Shown piece by piece: positions 1 through 5,398 of a stretch of DNA of 6,754 nucleotides (within the stretch, counting starts at the first letter, position 1; each line of letters begins with the position of its first letter). The notes under the pieces were generated by a model that ran no database searches, was not told the DNA's origin, and saw only the letters and a program-made list of their open reading frames with translations. The position numbers and the translations under genes were made by a program. The stretch is from assembly GCA_964620645.1 (NCBI GenBank), contig CAZUHU010000199.1, positions 1-6,754 on the forward strand, in the 5' to 3' direction. The DNA is from Bog-950 sp964620645 (GTDB lineage: Bacteria > Bacteroidota > Bacteroidia > Chitinophagales > LD1).

Positions 1-1465
1 CAAGCTTTGCACCGGGAGACTGTGTGCCTATACCCACATTACCAGTACCCAACACTGCCATAACGGAGGTGCCGGCTGCGTTTTGCGTGCCACCGGTTGA
101 AAGGTCAAGCAATCTGTTACTGATGCCAGTGCCCGCAATTTTTACAGCAAGGCCATTGCAGTTAATACCGGTGTTAGGATTGAACAAGGCTTGCGTAAAG
201 CCAATTTGGTTGTTCATTACCCATTGTATACTTCCTAAGTTAACACCATTGCCATCGGCACCGAATGTATTACCTGATGTATTGGAAAATTGACCGAAAG
301 GGCTGCTGGTGCCAACACCTATGCTGCCACCATTGTTGTATATATTACTGGAAGTTGTAACCCATGCGCTGCCGTTCCAATAAGGAGTGTTGCCTGCTGC
401 GTTGCCTGAAGTTAAGAAGCCTGTAGCACCCGTTGGGCCTGTAGGGCCTGTGTTGCCGGTAGCTCCACCTCCTGCGCCTGTTGGTCCGGTGGGGCCTGTA
501 GCACCTGCGCTACCTGCGGCGCCATTAGCGCCGGCGGGACCTTGTGGGCCTGTAGCACCATTAGCGCCGTTATTGCCGGCAGGGCCTTGCGGACCGGTTG
601 GGCCTGTGGCACCTGTGGCTCCGCCACCCACACCTGTGGGACCTTGCGGACCGGTAGCTCCCGTTGGGCCATTAGCACCTGCAGAACCTTGGGGGCCTGT
701 TGCACCGATGTTACCTGCCGGACCCTGCGGACCTGTTGGGCCTGTGGCGCCAGTAGCTCCACCACCTGTACCTGTTGGACCCTGAGGGCCTGTAGGGCCT
801 TGTGGGCCGGTGGCTCCATTTGCGCCATTGGTACCTGCAATACCTTGAGGCCCCGTTGCACCTGCAGCACCATTGTTACCTGCAGGGCCCTGTGGACCCG
901 TTGGACCGGTAGCGCCTGTTGCACCACCACCGGAACCTTGTGGACCTGTAGCACCCGTTGGCCCGGCAATACCTTGCGGGCCTGTTGGGCCGGTAGCACC
1001 ATCGGCACCTGTTGCACCATTTGCACCAGCGGGGCCTGTTGCGCCGGTAGCGCCGGCAGGTGAGTTAGCTGCGTACAATGCATACGGAACACTTATCAGT
1101 TCTGAAGTGCCCATTACAGTGTAGGTGCTGCCGCCGTTTTGGTCAAATTCTGTTTTAAGGAATTTGTTGCCTGTAGCCCAGTTGATAGAGCTGAAGGTGC
1201 CGTTAACCACAGTGCCCGTTCCTATTTTAACGGAGAACAAACCGAACTGGTTGGTAGAAATGGTGTGCGTTTCGGAATAAACAACAGTGCCAGTTGGCGA
1301 GCCGTCTATAACGCTTATACGCACACTAACGTTTTGATTGGCCAGTATGGCACCTGTGCCTGTGCGGGCTACGGCCTGGTAGTTAAATTGCTGCGGCACC
1401 TGGGCGCTCAACATTATGCCAAGCGTAAGGGCGGCCATCAGCAGGGTGAATTTTACTTTTTTCAT
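1..1465 (-). CDS. Secreted collagen-like, tail-fibre-like surface protein (3'-truncated by the window edge)
   Basis: Reading down from ATG at 1463-1465, 488 codons stay open to the window edge, so the C-terminus is missing. Residues 1-21 form a signal peptide (MKK start, hydrophobic core, likely cleavage before Gln22). Residues 23-132 match a domain I recognise from many Bacteroidota exported proteins: it has FNYQAVAR near the start, NQFGLFSVKIG in the middle and ends SVPYALYA. Residues 138-349 are Gly-X-Y collagen repeats. Residues 350-488 hold a linker (TPYWNGSAWV) and two copies of the tail-fibre signature, IGVGTSSP and VGIGTQSP(GAKL). In relatives this signature precedes beta-helical repeats and often a C-terminal intramolecular-chaperone (S74-like) or sorting domain; neither is visible here. 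The probable role is an extracellular trimeric stalk or adhesin. It starts 27 bp after the T9SS protein gene and is probably co-transcribed with it. No Shine-Dalgarno is seen, only an A-rich leader. Family is confident; function is inferred. Confidence 0.93.
   Translation of the reverse strand, partial: MKKVKFTLLMAALTLGIMLSAQVPQQFNYQAVARTGTGAILANQNVSVRISVIDGSPTGTVVYSETHTISTNQFGLFSVKIGTGTVVNGTFSSINWATGNKFLKTEFDQNGGSTYTVMGTSELISVPYALYAANSPAGATGATGPAGANGATGADGATGPTGPQGIAGPTGATGPQGSGGGATGATGPTGPQGPAGNNGAAGATGPQGIAGTNGANGATGPQGPTGPQGPTGTGGGATGATGPTGPQGPAGNIGATGPQGSAGANGPTGATGPQGPTGVGGGATGATGPTGPQGPAGNNGANGATGPQGPAGANGAAGSAGATGPTGPTGAGGGATGNTGPTGPTGATGFLTSGNAAGNTPYWNGSAWVTTSSNIYNNGGSIGVGTSSPFGQFSNTSGNTFGADGNGVNLGSIQWVMNNQIGFTQALFNPNTGINCNGLAVKIAGTGISNRLLDLSTGGTQNAAGTSVMAVLGTGNVGIGTQSPGAKL
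419..1054 (-). repeat. Collagen Gly-X-Y repeat tract with periodic G-x-G-G interruptions
   Basis: This tract encodes residues 138-349 of the collagen-like protein. I count 65 Gly-X-Y triplets in five blocks, separated by four four-residue breaks: GSGG (926-937), GTGG (761-772), GVGG (623-634) and GAGG (467-478). After each of the first three breaks the same 17-residue module follows (GATGATGPTGPQGPAGN, at 875-925, 710-760 and 572-622). A degenerate copy, GATGNTGPTGPTGATG, follows the fourth break. About half the triplets (33 of 65) have Thr in the Y position, mostly GAT and GPT. The only charged residue in the tract is a single Asp. The repeat makes the DNA low in complexity and leaves long spurious open frames on both strands. 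Confidence 0.95.
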
Positions 1466-1492
1466 TTTTCTGGATTTAGTTTTTTTGAAGAA

Positions 1493-1999
1493 TTAGTTTT
1501 TTACGAGTCTTATGTTTTTGGATTGAGAAGAAGGGCTGAAGCGAAGCACATATACCCCTGCCGCCAAATGACTTAGGTTTAGTTGTGTGCCGGTATTGTT
1601 TTCTATAGCGCCATAGTTTGTTACCAGTTGGCCGGTTACATCAAAAAGCGAAAGATTGATATCAGAAGTATTATCTGCTTTAACCTGAACAGTTACATTG
1701 CCGGCAGTAGGGTTAGGGTAAGCGTCAATGCTCCAATCCGGTTCTGAAACAGAAATGATACCTACGTTTTCATCTTCGGGTTGTTGAAAGCCCTGTGTAA
1801 GGATTACCGATGAAGTGGTGAAGGTTTCTACCATCGTCATCTCGCCAATGGTTACCGAAAGTGAATTGTTGGTAGATGAGTAAAAAGCGCCGGAGGTGCT
1901 TAATACTGTGGGGCTTAATATTTGTGCGTTGGCTGTAACTGCCGTTAAAAGCAGCGTTACAGCCAGCGCCCATTGCGTGTAAGTGAATCTGTTTACCAT
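1493..1999 (-). CDS. T9SS type A sorting domain-containing exported protein
   Basis: This 168-aa protein begins with a signal peptide (hydrophobic segment about residues 10-22, cleavage likely after ANA, residue 25). Residues 26-74 form a short beta-rich domain that I recognise from many Bacteroidota secreted proteins, with VTIGEMTMVETF and ILTQGFQQPE. Residues 91-168 are a type IX secretion C-terminal domain: YPNPTAGNVTV at its start, LFDVTGQLV in the middle, LAAGVYVLRF and a terminal KNIRLVKN. In this family the C-terminal domain directs passage through the outer membrane and is usually cleaved, with attachment to surface polysaccharide or release. The mature part is only about 65 residues, so it is a very small cargo with no enzymatic motif. 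It is the first gene of a probable two-gene unit with the collagen-like gene. ATG at 1997-1999 is preferred because it gives a clean signal peptide; an out-of-frame ATG lies 4 nt upstream. Confidence 0.92.
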   Translation of the reverse strand: MVNRFTYTQWALAVTLLLTAVTANAQILSPTVLSTSGAFYSSTNNSLSVTIGEMTMVETFTTSSVILTQGFQQPEDENVGIISVSEPDWSIDAYPNPTAGNVTVQVKADNTSDINLSLFDVTGQLVTNYGAIENNTGTQLNLSHLAAGVYVLRFSPSSQSKNIRLVKN

Positions 2000-2050
2000 G
2001 CATTATTTTTTTAGTTGATGCAATGGTAAGGCGGCTTTTAGTGGGTTACT

Positions 2051-2143
2051 TACGTATTTACTACGTAGAGGATGTTTAGTGCCTTATAAATCAATGGATT
2101 GAGAGGTTTGTTCATATATTACCAAAAGCTAAAAACATACGTA
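2051..2143. promoter_or_regulatory. Cluster of three TACGTA palindromes in the divergent intergenic region
   Basis: TACGTA occurs at 2051-2056, 2062-2067 (inside the perfect 8-bp palindrome CTACGTAG, 2061-2068) and 2138-2143. The first two are 11 bp apart, about one helical turn. The third lies 8 bp upstream of the -7-like element of the regulator gene. The region sits between two divergently transcribed genes, where operators are expected. No promoter of good quality is seen for the leftward gene; the best minus-strand match is TAGCTTTT at 2131-2124, without a clear -33 element. Operator function is inferred only from repetition, symmetry and position. Confidence 0.4.
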
Positions 2144-2151
2144 GGCACTTT

Positions 2152-2159
2152 TAACTTTG
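2152..2159 (+). promoter_or_regulatory. Bacteroidota-type -7 promoter element (TAACTTTG)
   Basis: TAACTTTG matches the TAnnTTTG -7 consensus of the Bacteroidota primary sigma factor at every fixed position. No TTG-type -33 element is seen 19-21 bp upstream, where the sequence is A-rich. Transcription would be expected to begin a few bases after the element, at about 2163-2167, which nearly coincides with the start codon at 2166. The downstream regulator may therefore have a leaderless or very short-leader mRNA. Confidence 0.5.
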
Positions 2160-2165
2160 CAATGC

Positions 2166-3788
2166 ATGAAACGCAAAAAGAACCGGCCCCTGCATATTGA
2201 AGAAGCTTTGGAATTGTTGGATGCTACAATGAATCCGGAGGAGTTGTATAAGGCTGCGCGACCGGTTGCGAGGTATTTACAACAACACAGCGACCCGGAA
2301 TTAAAAGCTATATACGAGCTTAGTCTTTATCCTTACTACCTGGGGGCTAAACAAAAAGACCATGTGAAAACTGTGCTTGATGAATTGAAGAGAACGGGCT
2401 TATGCGAGAAGAATGCCCTGGTAAAGGGCCTCTATTATTATAATGCGAGTAAATGGGCTTACATAAATGCACAGCCGAAAGAGGCGCTTGAAAATATACA
2501 AGTTGCGCTGAACACCTTTAAAGAAACAGAAAATAAAAGATGGCAAAGCACCGCATTGCTACAATTGTACAATTGCTGCACCACCTTTAACATAAGCGGC
2601 AATTACGATTCTATTGAAGTGCTATGGGAAGCCATTAATATTTGTAATGAACTTGGCTTAACGGATGAGGTAATGCTGCATAACTATAGTTACGCTTGTG
2701 CGGGTATTGCTTCCTTCTACATAATGGAAGACAAGCACGCTGCTGCCCTTGAGTTTTTACAGGAACCTTATGATAAGATTGCTGCCGTAAACCAAAGCTA
2801 TACACTGCACATAAGATATTTAATGGGCATGGCCCTCTATTATGATAAGAACTACGAATCGGCCTTACCCATATTTACAGAATTGTATGACAACGGTGAT
2901 TTAAAGGCGGTAAAGATTAAGCGTATACAACTGGGGCATTATATTATTGGTTGTGCCATGGCTTTAAAAATACTGCCACTGTATATGCGCTATTACAATG
3001 AAAGTATTGAAGAAGGCAAAAAAGATGGCATGCCGCATAATGTAGTGGAGAGTTTATGCCTTGAAGCGCAAAAGCAGGCGATGGATGGACAAAATCAGGA
3101 AGCGCTGGCAACGCTGGATAAAACTTATGCTTTTTTGGTGGAACATAAGATAGCAGAAGTTTTTTACCGCCTGTATTACGATTCCTTATGGCGTGTGCAT
3201 GAAACCCTTGGCGATTTTAAGGCTGCGTGGGATGCGTACAGGAAGTGTGAACAATATATATGGAGCAGCAAAACCAGCCACACCGATAAAAAAATTGAGC
3301 TACTGCAGAACAAAGTAAAAATTGCAAGGCAGGAAAAAGAAAATGAACTGCTTAAACTGGAGCTACAACACCAGGCACGCGAACTTGAATTGACTGCCAC
3401 TTTTTTGCAACGCAAAAATGACCTTGTAGATGAGATATTGACGTTTACCAACTCGGTAAGTAAAAAGCATAAAAACCAAAGTGGTTTGTTTGAGATAAAG
3501 CGAAAGCTGATAAGCATAAAATCAGAAGATACTGAGCGCGATAAACTAAAAGAGTTACTGGATAAGAACAACCAGGCTTATATTAAGAAAATAACGGAGC
3601 AATATCCTTCGGTAACAAATGCCGAGGCTAAAATTTGCGCGCTTATAAAAATAGGATTGGGGAATAAGGAGATTGCCTCCTTACTGGTAACCAGCCCGCG
3701 CACCATTGATACGCACCGCAGTAACATCAGGAGGAAATTGAACTTAACCAAAACGGATAACCTGGAAAGAGCACTGCGGGAGATATAG
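2166..3788 (+). CDS. TPR / coiled-coil / LuxR-family transcriptional regulator
   Basis: This 540-aa protein has no signal peptide and no clear membrane segment, so it is probably cytoplasmic. Residues of about 15-365 are all helical with degenerate tetratricopeptide-like repeats (for example the helix pairs around KEALENIQVALNTF, YDKNYESALPIFTELY and NQEALATLDKTYAF), a fold that binds peptides or protein partners. Residues of about 375-430 form a charged, Leu-rich coiled coil (KENELLKLELQHQARELEL) suited to dimerisation. Residues 480-540 are a LuxR/GerE helix-turn-helix: NAEAKICALIKIGLGNKEIA, then the recognition helix around SPRTIDTHRSNIRRKL. This architecture is common in Bacteroidota and usually lacks a receiver domain, so the signal probably enters through the TPR part. 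ATG at 2166-2168 is preferred; an in-frame TTG at 2157 would add three residues but overlaps the -7 element. It is divergent from the exported-protein genes, making them candidate targets (inference). Confidence 0.92.
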   Translation: MKRKKNRPLHIEEALELLDATMNPEELYKAARPVARYLQQHSDPELKAIYELSLYPYYLGAKQKDHVKTVLDELKRTGLCEKNALVKGLYYYNASKWAYINAQPKEALENIQVALNTFKETENKRWQSTALLQLYNCCTTFNISGNYDSIEVLWEAINICNELGLTDEVMLHNYSYACAGIASFYIMEDKHAAALEFLQEPYDKIAAVNQSYTLHIRYLMGMALYYDKNYESALPIFTELYDNGDLKAVKIKRIQLGHYIIGCAMALKILPLYMRYYNESIEEGKKDGMPHNVVESLCLEAQKQAMDGQNQEALATLDKTYAFLVEHKIAEVFYRLYYDSLWRVHETLGDFKAAWDAYRKCEQYIWSSKTSHTDKKIELLQNKVKIARQEKENELLKLELQHQARELELTATFLQRKNDLVDEILTFTNSVSKKHKNQSGLFEIKRKLISIKSEDTERDKLKELLDKNNQAYIKKITEQYPSVTNAEAKICALIKIGLGNKEIASLLVTSPRTIDTHRSNIRRKLNLTKTDNLERALREI

Positions 3789-3793
3789 TAAGC

Positions 3794-3824
3794 AAAAACC
3801 CCGTGCCGGGTTACGACATCGGGG
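3794..3824 (-). terminator. Probable intrinsic terminator of the kinase-regulator-lipoprotein cluster
   Basis: On the minus strand, CCCCG (3824-3820) can pair with CGGGG (3803-3799), followed directly by TTTTT (3798-3794). A shorter competing hairpin, AACCC/GGGTT, lies inside. This fits a rho-independent terminator about 40 bp beyond the lipoprotein stop codon. The plus strand lacks a T-run after the hairpin, so termination of the convergent LuxR-type gene is not explained by it. The stem is short with a long loop, hence moderate confidence. Confidence 0.5.
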
Positions 3825-3864
3825 CCTCCGGGGATTCCGGTTAGCAAAAATAAATTACTGAGTC

Positions 3865-4662
3865 CTACAGTGTTCGTTTTGCTGTAAAGGTGCCCGCGGG
3901 TGTGCCGTTAATAGTAAATGAGCCGCTTATTTGTGTAGCAGAAGTTAGTTGACCGCTATAAACAGAGTTGTTACCACTAAAACTGAAAGAGAACGTATTG
4001 TCAGAAGCAATAGTGCCATTCATAAACCTTTCGCGCAGGGTGTTGTTGGCATTGGTAATAATGCCTTCTATTTTGTTGCCGCGAACGACAAAGCCAACCT
4101 TGCCATTAGGGCCACTGGCGCTGGTTTCCTGCATAGTGCCTTCAAACACTTTAACCTGTTCGGTAGAAAGTTCCTTCATGGCGGTGGCCTGTGGTTTAGG
4201 CCCGGTGCCTATTGAACCCGAAAGATCGAAGTCGCCTACAGAAACGTTTTGACCAACGGGGTTCAGGTAAAAATCAACTTGGCTGGCAGAGCCACGCATA
4301 TCGGCATAAATATCGCTGCCACCGTTAACCACAACTGTACCAAAGGGGAATAAGGAGTCTAACAGAACAGCATAATTGCCATCGCGGGTAAACTTCATTA
4401 CCATGAAAAACTGGTTATCGCCGTTTTTTACGTTGGTCCTGAAATGGCCTACGCCTGTGCCGTTAAGTAAAAGGCCTTTGTAAACTCCAGACTGCATATC
4501 ATCATTAGTGGCAAGTGCAGTAGTTACTTCGCAACCGCTGCAGGCGGAATCGTGATTAGGGTCGGTAGTATTGTTATCCTTTTTACAGGATGAAAACAAA
4601 CTAATGGCGGCTAACAATACAAAGCCGGCAAGTGTCATTTTTTTCTCGCTTATAAATTTCAT
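3865..4662 (-). CDS. Hypothetical lipoprotein
   Basis: This is a 265-aa lipoprotein precursor. A lysine-containing N-terminus and hydrophobic stretch (residues 11-23) lead to a lipobox ending SLFSSC, with Cys26 as the lipidated residue. The residues after it, KKDNN, partly resemble the Lys/acidic lipoprotein export signal that sends Bacteroidota lipoproteins to the cell surface. A CSGC pair follows at residues 41-44. The rest is Gly/Ser/Thr/Asn-rich with alternating hydrophobic residues, suggesting beta strands; it ends in GSFTINGTPAGTFTAKRTL. I do not recognise a named domain and see no catalytic motif. ATG at 4660-4662 is chosen because it gives the signal peptide; the frame stays open upstream to 4776, but that extension overlaps the response regulator gene and spoils the signal peptide. 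It lies 70 bp after the response regulator, in the same direction, and may be both co-transcribed with it and driven from its own promoter. Confidence 0.85.
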   Translation of the reverse strand: MKFISEKKMTLAGFVLLAAISLFSSCKKDNNTTDPNHDSACSGCEVTTALATNDDMQSGVYKGLLLNGTGVGHFRTNVKNGDNQFFMVMKFTRDGNYAVLLDSLFPFGTVVVNGGSDIYADMRGSASQVDFYLNPVGQNVSVGDFDLSGSIGTGPKPQATAMKELSTEQVKVFEGTMQETSASGPNGKVGFVVRGNKIEGIITNANNTLRERFMNGTIASDNTFSFSFSGNNSVYSGQLTSATQISGSFTINGTPAGTFTAKRTL

Positions 4663-4680
4663 GTGGTTGAATTTTACAAG

Positions 4681-4711
4681 CGAAGCTATGCGTCCAGCAG
4701 GGCGCAGGCAA
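4681..4711 (-). promoter_or_regulatory. Possible promoter of the lipoprotein gene
   Basis: On the minus strand a TTG (4711-4709) is followed after 20 bp by TAGCTTCG (4688-4681), seven of eight positions of TAnnTTTG counting the two free ones. Spacing fits the Bacteroidota -33/-7 arrangement, and the element ends 18 bp before the lipoprotein ATG. The 70-bp gap between the response regulator and lipoprotein genes is longer than expected for a tight operon, which leaves room for such a promoter. The match is imperfect and was judged by eye. Confidence 0.35.
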
Positions 4712-4732
4712 TAACACTTTAGTAGTAATTGT

Positions 4733-5359
4733 TTAAGCCCGTATTTTGTTGAGCGCTTCGGTACGGCTGTTAACATGCAGTTTTTCGTAGATGTTGCGGA
4801 TGTGCGTTCGTACGGTTTCTACACTTATAAAAAGCTCGGCGGCAATTTCTTTGTAACGATAGCCTTTGGCTAAAAAATCGAGCAGTTCTTTTTCGCGCGA
4901 GGTAAGGTTTTCGTATTCCTCCGCCTTGCGGTTGCGGTTTTGGAAGGATAGAACCACCTTACGTGCAATGTTTGGTGACATTGGTGAGCCGCCGTTGTGG
5001 ATGTCGCGTATGGCCTCCAGGAATTTTTCAGGTGGAGTGTTTTTTAAAACGTAGCCGGCAGCACCGGCGCATAAGGATTGATAGATGTTCTCTTCATCCT
5101 CATAAATAGTACACATTAAAAATTGCAGGCTCGGGTATTTGGGCTTGAGCGTTTCTACCGCCTCAATACCACTAACGCCCGGCAGGTTGATATCCATTAT
5201 TACAACATCGGGCATGGTACCGGGGCCAATGGCCTGTATAAAATCTTCGGCATTGGTAAAAGTTCCCACTATCTCCAAATCCTTATAATAGGAGAGAATT
5301 AGTTTGAGGTTAGCCAGCAGTTCGGGCTTATCTTCAACTATAGCTACTTTAATTGTCAT
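4733..5359 (-). CDS. NarL/FixJ-type response regulator (REC + LuxR HTH)
   Basis: This 208-aa protein has the usual length of the family. The receiver domain spans residues 3-120 with the acidic pair Glu9/Asp10, phosphoacceptor Asp56 in VVIMDINLPG, switch Thr84 and conserved Lys106 in GYVLKNTPPEKF, so it should be phosphorylatable. The LuxR-type DNA-binding domain covers about residues 150-208: LTSREKELLDFLAKGYRYKEIA followed by the recognition helix SVETVRTHIRNIYEKL. It begins 39 bp after the stop codon of the histidine kinase gene and is almost certainly its cognate partner. No Shine-Dalgarno is seen; the leader is AT-rich. Its targets are unknown; the adjacent lipoprotein gene and autoregulation are the simplest guesses. 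Confidence 0.96.
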   Translation of the reverse strand: MTIKVAIVEDKPELLANLKLILSYYKDLEIVGTFTNAEDFIQAIGPGTMPDVVIMDINLPGVSGIEAVETLKPKYPSLQFLMCTIYEDEENIYQSLCAGAAGYVLKNTPPEKFLEAIRDIHNGGSPMSPNIARKVVLSFQNRNRKAEEYENLTSREKELLDFLAKGYRYKEIAAELFISVETVRTHIRNIYEKLHVNSRTEALNKIRA

Positions 5360-5398
5360 GGAGTTATAAAATTAAACAAGAGGTACGATGCTGCCATA

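Noticed and set aside
24..293. 89-residue plus-strand open frame
   Set aside because: It lies antisense to the C-terminal tail-fibre part of the collagen-like protein, has no recognisable domain, and the opposite frame carries clear family motifs.
419..1054. CRISPR-like periodic repeats
   Set aside because: The periodicity comes from in-frame Gly-X-Y codons; there are no constant-length repeats with unique spacers.
387..1124. Long Gly/Pro/Ala- and Cys/Thr-rich open frames on the plus strand, and a Gln/Val-rich frame on the minus strand (412-1092)
   Set aside because: They are mirror frames of the collagen repeat. GC-rich Gly-Pro-Thr codons contain few stops in any frame. The true frame has a signal peptide, known domains on both sides and continues to the window edge.
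1139..1576. 145-residue plus-strand open frame
   Set aside because: It spans antisense to the start of the collagen-like gene and the end of the T9SS gene; both real genes have signal peptides and domains, while this frame has no recognisable feature.
3176..3847. Minus-strand open frames (3176-3571 and 3578-3847) opposite the LuxR-type gene
   Set aside because: Their Ser/Leu/Phe-rich composition is the antisense of Lys/Glu-rich coiled-coil and HTH codons; the plus-strand frame is conserved in domain content.
4685..4710. Possible hairpin between the response regulator and lipoprotein genes (GCGTCCAGCAGGGCGC)
   Set aside because: The stem is short with a mismatch, and no T-run follows on either strand, so it does not support a terminator.
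4663..4776. N-terminal extension of the lipoprotein to an ATG at 4776
   Set aside because: It would overlap the response regulator gene by 44 bp and bury the lipoprotein signal peptide 38 residues inside the protein.
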